Origin: Gamarada debralockiae
Lineage: Eukaryota > Ascomycota > Leotiomycetes > Helotiales > Hyphodiscaceae
Direction of reading: 5' to 3'
Length of the DNA: 64,000 nt
NCBI GenBank assembly: GCA_002803225.1
Contig: NXFV01001380.1
Location: 1 to 64,000, forward strand
Shown: positions 45,654 to 55,880 of the stretch, in pieces
How positions within the stretch are numbered: the stretch's first letter is position 1
Layout of the letters: the number at the start of each line of letters is the position of its first letter
The notes under the pieces: model-generated
The model's input: only the letters and a program-made list of their open reading frames with translations
Told to the model about the DNA's origin: nothing
The model's database searches: none
Translations under genes and position numbers: made by a program

Positions 45654-47076
45654 TAGACGAGCTTCTTTCGAATGCAAATTTACGTATCTCAACTCAGCAA
45701 TTTTTAGCGCAAAGAGAAGCGTGATTATGGCTCCTTTACATATGCTACTAAACTAATTCCGCTGCTCGCGGGAAGATATAATCCCAGTGTGTCGGGTCAA
45801 TCTCTAGCCTCGAGAGGACATCCAGCGATTTTTTCCAAGCCACTTCTTCTTGATTTGTGAGAAGGGATATACTTCGGCGTGTCGTCGCTGTTCATCAGTT
45901 GAAAAATATGCATTTTTACTACCCGCATCACAAGACGCACGTCGTGGTATTTGTATATCGCTTCTAGAAAGTGACAAATAGTTTGCAAAACATCTGAGAC
46001 GTGTCTACAGATTTCTAATCAAGGATTTGAAATCATGAGACTAGACAAACGATGACAGTTCTCCCATGTCTGAAACGTGAAAGAAGTGACAATATCAGTT
46101 CTGCACCAAAGACCACAGTTTGTGAGCAGCCAAGTCTCTGATCGTTGAGTGGATTTCATAAGGGAGGGTGTCGAAGTCCCACCAGATGGTCACGAAAGTA
46201 GCAGTCCCGAGGCCGATCATGGAACCGTTGGTAGTCGGTTGCTCTTTCCACATTCCTAGCCCAATATAGATATCACGACTGGAACTCCCCAAATCTGTTC
46301 CGAGACTGACTTTCAGCCTCCAAAATGACTGTTTTCAGGCAGCCTGAATCTGAATGCAAGCAACCGATGTCTTATAAACTCCTTGAGCCGTGACAGCCGG
46401 AACAATTATTGTACCCTTGCAATGTCACTTAGATATGACCAAGTACGCGTGTACATCGTGCAACAAAGGAGAAAGACAAACTCCAAAGCGATTTTCTTCT
46501 TATTGACAAATTGATGTTAATGTACGATGTGGCAACCGACCCCCATATTTGAGCAGCCGCCCTTGCCTGTATTTGGGTTGGAAAGCCTCAATCTTGAATA
46601 TAGAAGGTGGTTAAGCGGAGAGGCGCGTGCTTTCCTCGCCCTGTTTTACTTGGCGGTTCTTCCCCAGATTCGTTTTTTGTTCTCATGACCAAAACTGTCC
46701 TTCACACACTGGAAACATTTCATAACTCCAAATTGGAGACATATTTATACAATCTTCCAGGAACAAGACCAGTCAATTACGTTAAGACAAACCCTAACTT
46801 CGAATTGGCACCGAATTCGGGATCTGCACCGAGAAGCTTTCAGCCACTCTTTCCCAACGAAACACTGGGAAGACGGAATCGTGACAAGATCTGGGCCTAT
46901 TCTTCCAACTGGTTATTTAGTCCAATTCGTAGTCGGCAGACTATCAGGACACTTCGAAGTCTTCAATTGCGATATCATTTCCTACTGTTTCAGCATCCTG
47001 GCCCGGAATTTCTTGAAAGTGGCGCCGCTTGAATTCCCCGTACGAGCATTACATCTCACCCCAAAGGACCCGACCA
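45654..47076. other. Unassigned region
   Basis: Two minus-strand frames (46292-46095, GSSSRDIYIGLGMWKEQ, and 45988-45797, TICHFLEAIYKYHDVRLVMR) look somewhat protein-like and could be exons or relics of one gene, but I do not recognise it. The 3' end holds the leader of the next gene. Confidence 0.4.
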
Positions 47077-48015
47077 ATGGCATCGTCAACGCAATCGACA
47101 GGCTTGGAACATGGAACGAACCTGTCAAGTTCAACACCACAATCATCTATTCCAGTCGAGATGACCGAACTCGACAATTCCAAGAGAGAGGGCGCAGGTT
47201 CGCAAGGTCTCCTCAATGACGTTTCAATTCCCTCCACCACTCCCATAAACACAGACTTTCCTGCAACGACTGGCTCGTCAGATATGGCCAGCGAAAATAC
47301 GAGGCCGGCGGAGTCGTCGAAGAATGCGATATCGACTTCAGAACCTTCAAAGGATCCCTTATTGAAGTCGACTAATGAGGGTGCGACGTCTGCTTCGAGT
47401 GCTACTGTCGCAGACCCATCTTCATCAAATCCTCCGGTTATCACACGACTAGAATCTGCGGCAATTGGCCCATCGACTGATACGCCTACGCCAGTCACTG
47501 CCAGCGATGCAGGACCAGTTCTCATCATTACGCTACTCCTCACATCCGGAGCGCGGCATCCATACAAGATTGATGAGAAGTACTTGACAAAGCGGAACGT
47601 CACTGTGCCAGGTATGACGGAGAATGGAAAAAGGGATCCGTTCAGTATCAGCGTATATACCTTGAAGGAGTTGATACTGAGGGAGTGGAGAGAAGAGTGG
47701 GAGGCACAACCAAGTTCCCCGAGCAGCATAAGATTGATTTACTTTGGAAGGTTATTGGACGATAAGACGCCGTTGAAGGGTATGTTCTCTCTGTTTCTTT
47801 TTTCTTTTATCTGCTCTTCAATTATATGGTGGCACGATGGCTAACTTCTGCGATCAACAGAGTGCAAGTTCAGCGCGGATTCGGCAAACGTGGTACATAT
47901 GACCGTCCGACCGCAAGACATCGTTGACGAGGAGGATGCATCGAAGAGCAAGGCGTTGGCTAGAGATAGAGAAGGAGGCGAGAACACAGCAGGATGCCGA
48001 TGTGTCATTCTGTAG
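47077..48015 (+). CDS. Membrane-anchored ubiquitin-fold protein (UBL3-like) with CaaX box
   Basis: Exons 47077-47779 and 47861-48015, with an 81-bp intron (GTATGT...AACAG) that yields TPLK-ECKFSADSANVV; 285 residues. Residues 1-145 are Ser/Thr/Pro-rich and probably disordered. The ubiquitin-like fold (about 146-262) begins GPVLIITLLLTSGARHPYKI and contains VYTLKELILREW and SIRLIYFGRLLDDKTPLK, matching the Rad60-SLD_2/UBL3 type. The C-terminus is CRCVIL: a CaaX box ending in Leu, which favours geranylgeranylation, with a second cysteine two residues before that could be palmitoylated. There is no diglycine, so it is not a conjugated modifier. UBL3 relatives act at membranes in protein sorting. 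The start chosen is the first ATG in frame (MASSTQ). Confidence 0.8.
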
Positions 48016-48584
48016 AAAGACCATCATTCACGGCTGTATAAAGAGTAATGGGTTGCCATTGAACGGAGATACGATCCTTTGGAGACGAGATGGAATAGGC
48101 TGAAGATTCAATTCAGCAGACCTTCCGGAACACAACGAGTTTTGTGAGAAGGCGTTAGCGGTTACGATTACATTTCATTGGCAACGGGCTATTATTGCAT
48201 TTTGATGGCCTGCCCTTCATAGCGGGTTATGGGCCTTGCGGGATGGACAGTGTATAGTTACCAGTAGGATGGGCGGGTTTATATATTTCGAGGGCTGTAC
48301 AGCGCTCACGGTTTCCGTTGGAAGACCTGGATAGAATGCAGTCACTGTTCAGTTCTTTCATCTTCTTCTTGGCAACCTTACCACTCGAGGTCTTGACCTC
48401 ATCGTGATGAATGCAACCATGTATCATTCCTACCTAGCTCTATGGCAATCCGGCAACGCCACTTCAAGTCCAGTACTGATCTTACAAGCCTCTATGCTCC
48501 CCTCCACCATCCTGCATATCTCATCTGCTCCCTCATCAAGTACCTTTTCCGTCAAGTCATCCGTCTACCAAACCTCCACCCCAT
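48016..48584. other. Convergent intergenic spacer
   Basis: Between the 3' ends of the ubiquitin-fold gene and ump1. Only UTR sequence is expected; no gene seen. Confidence 0.55.
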
Positions 48585-49172
48585 CTACTGCATCCGAACC
48601 TTCCTCTCAACCTCCTCATGAAAGCCTGGCATACTCCTCATCTCATCCCCTCTAAACACATCTTCCCACGTAATGCTCGTATCACTACCCCTCAAAATCT
48701 CCTCATGAACACCCGGTCCACCATTTCCCAAGCACGCAGGTCTCCACTCTCCCTCCCTAGCAATCTTCAACTCCATACCCCTACGAATCGGCTCCGCAAT
48801 CCCAAATGTACGTCTCAGTCCTTCCATCTTCAAAGCATCTTGCGTCTCCTCCCATTTTTTGAGTCGGTTCTCGAGTGGATGGGCGCTGTCTGGGAGAGAA
48901 GAGGTTTGGGTTGATGTGGTGGGCACGACACTGGGTCCGACGCCTGCGCGCAGTGTATCGTGGATTCCGGGGGCGGAGGGCGCGCCGAGGGACTTTTGTT
49001 GGAGGTGGGAATGGGTGGTGGCGTGGTTGGAAGGGGGTGCGATTCTCATTGCCTGTGTGGAGGTTAGTTGATGTGTTGCGAAGGTGTTGATGGGAAGTGA
49101 GGCTGCTTGAGGGATTGATTTTGAGATGCTGCGAGCTTTAAATCTGGCGAGGATCGCCGGGGAACTTACCAT
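48585..49172 (-). CDS. ump1: Proteasome maturation factor Ump1
   Basis: Chaperone that sits inside half-proteasomes, blocks premature joining and is the first substrate of the finished 20S core. Minus strand. The family text is almost complete: MRIAPPSNHA, SAPGIHDTLRAGVGPS, ENRLKKWEETQDALKMEGLR, RTFGIAEPIRRGMELKI, WEDVFRGDE and FHEEVERKVRM. A perfect donor follows the ATG at 49172-49170 directly (ATG|GTAAGT), and a CACACAG acceptor precedes GCAATGAGAATC. The first coding exon would therefore be the start codon alone, with a 117-bp intron and exon 2 at 49052-48585; product 156 residues. Without splicing, the ATG at 49049 gives 154 residues and the same protein core, so the function does not depend on this choice. 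It is divergent from the ABC ATPase gene. Confidence 0.93.
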   Translation of the reverse strand: MVSSPAILARFKARSISKSIPQAASLPINTFATHQLTSTQAMRIAPPSNHATTHSHLQQKSLGAPSAPGIHDTLRAGVGPSVVPTTSTQTSSLPDSAHPLENRLKKWEETQDALKMEGLRRTFGIAEPIRRGMELKIAREGEWRPACLGNGGPGVHEEILRGSDTSITWEDVFRGDEMRSMPGFHEEVERKVRMQ

Positions 49173-49401
49173 GATGTCTTTATCTGTGAAGAAGATGTTT
49201 GGGAGAAATAGTAAAGTCGTTGATGTTGGAGGTTGTGGTTTTGGAGAAGCTGTTGATTTGAAGGAGCTCCAGGCTGCTTTGCGGACGTGGAAGCGCGATG
49301 AGCTCGCTAGCGCGGAGACGACATCGGAGTCTGGGGGTACGATTATTTACTTCAGCGACTCCAAATCAACTTTCATTTGCCATGGCACGATTAAATTTAA
49401 G
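49173..49401. promoter_or_regulatory. Shared promoter of ump1 and the twin-ABC gene
   Basis: Only 229 bp separate the two start codons, so both promoters and leaders must be here or overlap the genes. No known proteasome control element was identified by eye. Confidence 0.5.
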
Positions 49402-51510
49402 ATGAGAAGGCCGACAGCGAGGATAATTCATCGTCAAATTCGTCATTATGGCACATCAAACTCTAGACCACCAATAATACGAATCTCCAATGGCACTTTC
49501 TACCGCCACCATCCAAACTCCACACATGCAGGTACAAGTGCCAATCCAGCACTTTTCAAGAACCTCAACTTCCAACTGCCTTCCTTCTCCCAGAAACCAG
49601 AATACTGGTCAGTTGTAGGCCCTTCCAATTCCGGAAAGACAACCTTCCTACAAATTCTACGAGGCCAACATCTCTCTATCCCTCCAACAGCTCGTTCATA
49701 CCCTTACCTCGAATCCGATGAAATCGAGCAGAAAGACCACCGTTTCCGCGTCCCGAGCCGAGCTATTAAACAAGTAGGATTCGATGGCGAGCAAGGACTT
49801 GGTGCTCAGGCTCCGCAGAGTGCATATCTCAGCGCGAGATATGAGTCACGGAGGGAAGACACGGACTGGAGTGTGCTGGACTATCTGCAAGGAAACACGG
49901 AATTGAACCCTTCCCAAGATGTGGATGGGAAGAAGATTGATCCTGCGAGTTTGAAGCGGGTCATTAAGGATCTGAGATTGAGTGATTTGGTCAATATGCC
50001 AGTTTCAAATCTCAGTAATGGACAGACGAGACGTGCGAGGATTGCTAGAGCGCTGCTGGGGAATCCGGAGGTCTTGCTGCTGGATGAGCCATTTATGGGC
50101 TTGGATCCTCCTACGTTGTTGACTCTAAGTCCGATGTTGCAAGGTCTGGCTGAAGCAAGTGCTCCCAGGCTTGTGTTGACTCTGAGGCCACAAGACCCCA
50201 TTCCGGATTGGATTACGCATCTCATGTTCTTGAAAGGGAATTGTGAGATTGCGTATCATGGACCTAAGGAAGATGTATTACAGGAGCTGAGGGCTTACGT
50301 TAAGGATGTTAAGGGAGGCAAGGCCGAGCCAGACTTTCATATGCCTATAAATTCCATGAGCGAAGTTGGACGTAGACTCACTGCTAGTGGAGTTGAGGAG
50401 CCAGTGTCTGCCGAGCATTGTCGTGCAGTTCCAGTCATTGAGTCGAAAGCCGAAACAGCCAGGAAAGAAGCCAAGCAGCATGATGGCGCTGAGACTACAT
50501 TGAGTCGGGACGGATACAAGCTCAAAGATACCAAACAGCGCAAGTTTGGTGATGCTCTAGTAGAAATGGAAGGTGCTCGAGTCGCCTATGGGAGCAAAAC
50601 TGTATTAGGGAACTGGAAACAAGACGTTGATGGGCATTCAAAGGACGGTCTATGGTGGACCGTCAAACGAGGAGAACGGTGGGGCATTTTCGGTCCCAAT
50701 GGATCAGGCAAAACAACAATCTTATCGCTAATCTGCTCCGATCATCCACAAACATACTCTCTTCCCATACGACTGTTTGGTCGCTCACGTCTACCAGAGC
50801 CTGGTCAGCCCGGAATTTCCATCTTTGATATCCAGGCTCGCATTGGTCATTCTAGTCCCGAGATCCATAATCATATCCCGAAGTCATTGACGCTTCGTCA
50901 AGTCTTGGAGAATGCGTGGTCAGATACCTTCCGCGGGGTGCCAAAGCTGGACGAGAATGCGAACGAAAGAATCGACGCATGTCTTCGATGGTTTGAAGAA
51001 GATCTCAGACCAGGTCAGGCAAAGGCCTCAGTACACGAAGCATCAACCACTAGACCCAGCTGGGCTGAGGATCTCTTCTTCGGTGGCCTGCCATTCTCAG
51101 CGCAAAGAATAGCCCTCTTCCTGCGCGCCATCATCAAGAACCCTGATCTGGTCATCCTAGACGAAGCATTCAGTGGCATGGATGATGGCGTTCGCGATCG
51201 CTGTCTGCTATTCCTTGCACACGGAGAAAACAAGCAATTCTCCTACCTCGTCCCCAGTGCAGGTTCGAAAGAAAAGCAACGTAGCGTCGTCGAGTCGGAT
51301 ATCTCAAAGGCGGGTCAAGTGAAGATGGGAGGCTTGACAGAAGACCAGGCTCTGCTCTGCATTAGCCATGTCCGGGAAGAGATCCCCGGAAGTATCAGGG
51401 AGTGGATATGCTTGCCGGAAGCTACTACGGGGCAGCCGGCGAGATTTGGAACACTGGATGGTCCGATTGAGGGGGATTATCGAAGGTGGAATGAGATTTG
51501 GGGGATGTGA
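49402..51510 (+). CDS. Soluble twin-ABC ATPase, ModF/YDR061W-like, probably mitochondrial
   Basis: Intronless, 702 residues from the ATG at 49402. Upstream in-frame codons overlap the ump1 leader and are less likely coding. The N-terminus (MRRPTARIIHRQIRHYG) is basic with no acidic residues, like a mitochondrial presequence. ABC domain 1 has Walker A GPSNSGKT, signature LSNGQ and Walker B EVLLLDEPFMGLDP. ABC domain 2 has Walker A GPNGSGKT and Walker B DLVILDEAFSGMDD; its signature region reads LPFSAQRIALFLRA, so the usual LSGGQ is degenerate. There are no membrane spans, as in bacterial ModF and yeast Ydr061w, whose role is unknown. The weak second signature suggests that one of the two nucleotide sites is impaired. 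Confidence 0.85.
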   Translation: MRRPTARIIHRQIRHYGTSNSRPPIIRISNGTFYRHHPNSTHAGTSANPALFKNLNFQLPSFSQKPEYWSVVGPSNSGKTTFLQILRGQHLSIPPTARSYPYLESDEIEQKDHRFRVPSRAIKQVGFDGEQGLGAQAPQSAYLSARYESRREDTDWSVLDYLQGNTELNPSQDVDGKKIDPASLKRVIKDLRLSDLVNMPVSNLSNGQTRRARIARALLGNPEVLLLDEPFMGLDPPTLLTLSPMLQGLAEASAPRLVLTLRPQDPIPDWITHLMFLKGNCEIAYHGPKEDVLQELRAYVKDVKGGKAEPDFHMPINSMSEVGRRLTASGVEEPVSAEHCRAVPVIESKAETARKEAKQHDGAETTLSRDGYKLKDTKQRKFGDALVEMEGARVAYGSKTVLGNWKQDVDGHSKDGLWWTVKRGERWGIFGPNGSGKTTILSLICSDHPQTYSLPIRLFGRSRLPEPGQPGISIFDIQARIGHSSPEIHNHIPKSLTLRQVLENAWSDTFRGVPKLDENANERIDACLRWFEEDLRPGQAKASVHEASTTRPSWAEDLFFGGLPFSAQRIALFLRAIIKNPDLVILDEAFSGMDDGVRDRCLLFLAHGENKQFSYLVPSAGSKEKQRSVVESDISKAGQVKMGGLTEDQALLCISHVREEIPGSIREWICLPEATTGQPARFGTLDGPIEGDYRRWNEIWGM

Positions 51511-51973
51511 AAACCTTATCGAGAGAAGATACGTAGAGAGCATATGTATCAAAATAGAAAGGAATCAAGAAATTTTTACACAAGGCCGAGGCTACACTGT
51601 CCCCCGTGCTCCTTTGTACCTCAGATATTCTGATACCCACTGCCGGGTGCGTATGAAACTCGATTGCCCATCAAATATCAAGCCTTTGATTGGCTTTGTT
51701 GGAAGACTTCCCAATGATTGGGGCTCTCGGGTGTGCACCCTCGCTAAAATTAGCGTCATGCAAGATACTTTTGTTCAGAAACCTTCGTCACCGCCCAATC
51801 CAAATGTACGCCTCAATGCGCGTTGGCAATTATGGCGAATGAGATGGATCCAGATGATTTGCCGTTCGAGCATTCATTTAAGTATATATGTCTGGCTCAT
51901 CCCTCCTTCGATGAACCATCTGTCTTTTCCCCTTCGACTTCTCTTCGTGTAACCCAAATTTTCAAGCGTTATC
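51511..51973. other. Intergenic spacer
   Basis: Between the ABC gene and the Clr5 gene on the same strand. Leader and terminator regions only; nothing else seen. Confidence 0.5.
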
Positions 51974-53192
51974 ATGGCTTCTCCTGTTGTCCTCAAGCCT
52001 GTTCAAGCCTACTCCTCAGAAGAGTGGGACAAGAAACGTCCGCTTATTACTCAGCTCTATCGAGACGAATCCATGAAACTTAAGGATGTTCGAGTCGTGC
52101 TCGCTCAGCAGCATGAGTTTCGTCCCACGTAAGTAGTCTTTTACAACAGATCACATGAGGCTGAAGCTAACATCTGATAGTGCTGCCATGCTCAAGAAGC
52201 GCATCAAGAAGTGGGACCTGAATCGCAAGCACAAAGAAGCAGACATGCTATTTGCCCTGCAAACCGCCTTTCAGAGAGAAGCGCAAGGCAAGAAGACGGT
52301 CTTCTTGATTAGGGAACGCCTGGTCACTTTCCAGGATGTCAAGCATTACTTCAAGCGCAAGGGAACTTATGATCTGAAATCCCTTGTGGCAGCCGCGAAT
52401 ACGGCTGTTCCAACGACGCGCATAGACTGCCGCACTCCAGAGCCCTATGCATCGTTCGGGGACGCCCGAAGCTACAATCCAACAGGGCCAGGCGGTGTAA
52501 GAGACGGGACATTGTGGGACGACTTCATTACCGACAACACCAGCGTCAATCCTACCATTTTGGTGTTGCAGGACTCTCATCAGGTGGATCACACGATATC
52601 CGTTACTGGAACACTAGCCCAGCTTGAGCAGCTTCTGCATTTCAGCCGCAGTTACTATGACAGTGTATTTCTGGGCCCAAAGTGGTTAGGCAATGTTACC
52701 AGTGTTGTGGTGGGGGAGCCACTGGTAATATTCTCACACAGTGTGAAGGACGCTAAGACCTCGTTGAAAAGCGGCAAGGCCACAGAAGCACTTAAAGCAC
52801 TTGACCGTGCTTGCGAACAGATCCGCACCATTTTGAAACCAAGTCTCTTCTTTCTTCCCTACTTCTTCTATTTGAATCTGATGCTTTCAAAGAAGAATAT
52901 TCAAATACCCGAGATAAGGCATCACCTCCTGAATTTCGTATCCCAGATGGCACAGGCATGTGCTCCACAGATTCGTCCCATTCACCACACGATGGCTCTC
53001 GCAAAGAAAGTATCCCTCGAGGATGACGAAGAAACTATGCAACGTGTCTTGCAGAGCATTTTAGATCACATTCAAGTCCAAGTCGAAGACCATAAAGCGA
53101 AATCGGACTCGGCCACCTTGACTAAAATAGTGGTCTTAATCGAGCTATACGTATTAAGAATCCAGAGAGAGGCAGGTCTTCGATCGCAGTAG
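51974..53192 (+). CDS. Clr5-domain protein
   Basis: Exons 51974-52128 and 52181-53192, with a 52-bp intron (GTAAGT...GATAG); 388 residues. The first 65 residues form a Clr5 domain: EEWDKKRPLITQLYRDE, LKDVRVVLAQQHEFRPT then AAMLKKRIKKWDLNRKHKE, a helix-turn-helix-like DNA-binding module found in many Pezizomycotina proteins and in fission yeast Clr5. The rest is a mostly helical region (SHSVKDAKTSLKSGKATEAL, HLLNFVSQMAQA) without a recognised fold, and a hydrophobic patch (PSLFFLPYFFYLNLMLS) that reads as a buried helix rather than a membrane span. It is likely nuclear; targets are unknown. Confidence 0.82.
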
Positions 53193-54819
53193 CAACGCAT
53201 GAGCAGCCTGAAGCTACACAGATGTCCTACCTAGAGGAGATTCTGAGCCGGGCACACGGTACGCATGCCATTAACCCTTCTTCATGCTCCTAGTTGGTTA
53301 ATTGTAGGAGATTTGTTGGTTTCTGGATAGGTCAACAACGGGCAGCTCCCTGGTTTAAATGATCCTCATCACTGGTGAGTTGTGATATTCCAGATTTTGC
53401 TTCTGTATGGTTTCAGGGTATGTTACGAACGGCTAGCTAACTTGCCAATTACGGAAGAGAGGTCGCCTTCTCTTTGGAAAAGAGGGTATTGAGGACTTGA
53501 CAGTCTTAAATCAGACAGGGTTTCAAGGCAGGAGTCACTGGACAGGCAGGCTGCGATTAGGGAAACCCAGAACGCAACCGGATTGGAGAAAAGGATGATA
53601 ATGGGATTCTGGATTTCATTTAGTCAGCACTGGAATGGAAAGAATGATAGGAGCTTGCATTGAGGATAAAGTGGCAGTGGTGGAATAAGTCAGGGGGTCT
53701 CAGCCACGTGCAGTTCGCCTTTGGTGTCTGGAAAAGGCCACACAGTGGCCCATTCAGACGATTTTGTGTCTTTTGACTATCTTATCTACGGCATTCATCT
53801 GTGTTACGGGGATGTACGTTGCGATTAAAGGCATTGTTGATGCATACAATGCTGGAGGTAAGTTCCCAACCCCGATGATTCTGCGAACTGTGGTGACACG
53901 TGGTAGCTGTTTGGAAAGCCGTTTAGTTGTTAACGCCAATGGTATTACTCATACATTTGGACCCCGTGGCATCTCAAAGTCCTAGTGACAGGTGACTTGC
54001 AGGCTAAAAAGCAATTCTGCCATTAAACGTTCCCGAACAGAAACTCTGAAGGACTATCTCGCTGAAATCCACGGTGCCGTGATGTCTCTTTCGGCCGGCA
54101 AGCTCGTACCTGTTGTGAAGGCTTTGCAAAGCAACAGACCATTGGCTGAGTTGAATCCCAATGATTACCCTTCGAATCGCATCCTGCCGCCAAGCACAAA
54201 GAGAAAGATGCCGTGGAAGTCATCGTCCTCGATGACTTACTCACGTGACACGACCCCCCTTTCATTTAAATGACTCAGGAATATCTTCACGCTGTGTCCC
54301 GGATGTCTTGGATCCAGCGATTTCAAGGTTGTAATAATTAGCATATTTCTCGTACTACTGTGTAAGAATAAGAACCTGCTTTCGTTCAATCAATGACCCC
54401 TTTTCGGATGAAAATGTTGAACCAGTCTGGTCTTGGCTATTTCTACATGAGATTATCGGCCTCAGTTGTTCCCAGTGAAGAGCGTCATATTCAACAACTA
54501 TATACCAATAATCCGGGATAGTTAGTGGAAATGAAATGTGACTGATCCTTCGAAATTCCCCAAAGGAATTCAACTTTCCCCTTGCCTCGGGCTAACCCGA
54601 GTTGAAAATATTAAAAAAGCCACCAACACCAGATGACATTATGAAAACTCTTTTCGTTTCTCCCATCCCAACTTACTCCATTGCAATCCTGTATCCAGAG
54701 GTTTGATGTACAGGTGTTAGGTCCCGTCCCGTGTTGGTGCATTGAAAGCCCTACCGACGTCTCCTCTGCCCGGAACCATTTCCCCTGTAGTGGACGCGTC
54801 TTCAACTTCAATCCGACCC
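53193..54819. other. Unassigned region
   Basis: No supported gene. Two plus frames at 53764-53985 and 53992-54273 follow each other and look partly protein-like (IKGIVDAYNAGGKFP; ETLKDYLAEIHGAVMSLSAG), but have no recognisable domain and no shared splice chain. Confidence 0.4.
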
Positions 54820-55880
54820 AGTTGTTTATCACACGACGCAAATCCGCGAAACATGTGCAGCCCAACAAAATTTCCAGATACCCTCCACAACTTTCGCTCT
54901 CAAGTCACTACTTCGACAAAAGGATTTTGCTGCAGAAAGTGAACGGCTCCAGTCATATACAGAAGCGAACTCCACCGCTGGGTACTTATGTTCTTCCTGA
55001 GCCCGATGAACCGACCAGAAATTGGCCAAAATACATTCTCGTGGTTTCTGTTCTCGCTTTCGGCTTCATTTTGATTCAAAGGCAGGGATCGAGTTCCCAT
55101 CTCCGGCTGCTGTCGGTTCAATTTCTTCTCCAGCGACTCGCCCCTATTTAAGATACGGTATTATGAGAAAATGAAGGAAGTAGGACTGTTTCTGCTGCTA
55201 AATGACGGCCCCAAAGTGGTGATAGTACAGGATGTCCTGGGACGCTGTTACTAGCGAGCGGATTGAAATATCTAGAATGGGAAGTTGGCGTTGTGAACGC
55301 ACCATGTAAGTTGCTCGGTTCCCACCACAACCACTCTCTAGCCTTTCGGTTGATGACGCTTATGTGTATCAGCGGTGGTCAACGCGGAAGCGATGCCTGG
55401 CGGAAAGGTCATAGTCAATAGCGGTGCCCTTCCTATATGCCAGAGCAGGAACGGGCTTAGCTACAGTTCTAAGCCACGAAATCGCCCATGTAGTTGCCAG
55501 TCAACCCAAGAGACCCTCAGTGAGATCCTGTTTGTGAGCATAGCTTCGATCCCACTCTGGCCGCTCGTAAGCATCCAGATGCTTGGCGTCACATCATCGA
55601 GCTGTGGATTGTGTTTGGGCCATACGCTGGGCGCTACAGTGGCATGGTTTTCGCGACAGAAGGAAAGCGAGGCGGTTATATTGGCTTGATAATGATGGCG
55701 AAAGCTGGATACGATATTCGTGGATGCCTGGAGTTTTGGGGACGGATGAGAGAAGCCGAAAAAATCGATTTGGCCAAGAGAGATGGAATAGAAACCAAAA
55801 TCACCGGGGTACGGAGTGTATGTCGACCCATCCACATGCTCGTATCTTTCATCGAAGTAAAGGATAACAAGCTGATATGA
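54820..55880 (+). pseudogene. OMA1-like M48 metallopeptidase, decayed
   Basis: OMA1 is a mitochondrial inner-membrane stress protease. Ordered pieces of such a protein appear here: a membrane span (WPKYILVVSVLAFGFILI), then after a frameshift VPISGCCRFNFFSSD and YYEKMKEVGLFLLLNDGPKV, a stop (TAG at 55252), WEVGVVNAP, a possible 67-bp intron (55306-55372), VVNAEAMPGGKVIVNSGALP, then in another frame the zinc motif LATVLSHEIAH (HExxH, 55475-55489), and finally YIGLIMMAKAGYDIRGCLEF then WGRMREAEKID. The usual E-x-E-A-D block before YIGL, which supplies the third zinc ligand, reads EGKRGG here and is lost. Several shifts and stops mean this copy cannot make an active enzyme. Start and end are approximate. 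Confidence 0.65.
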
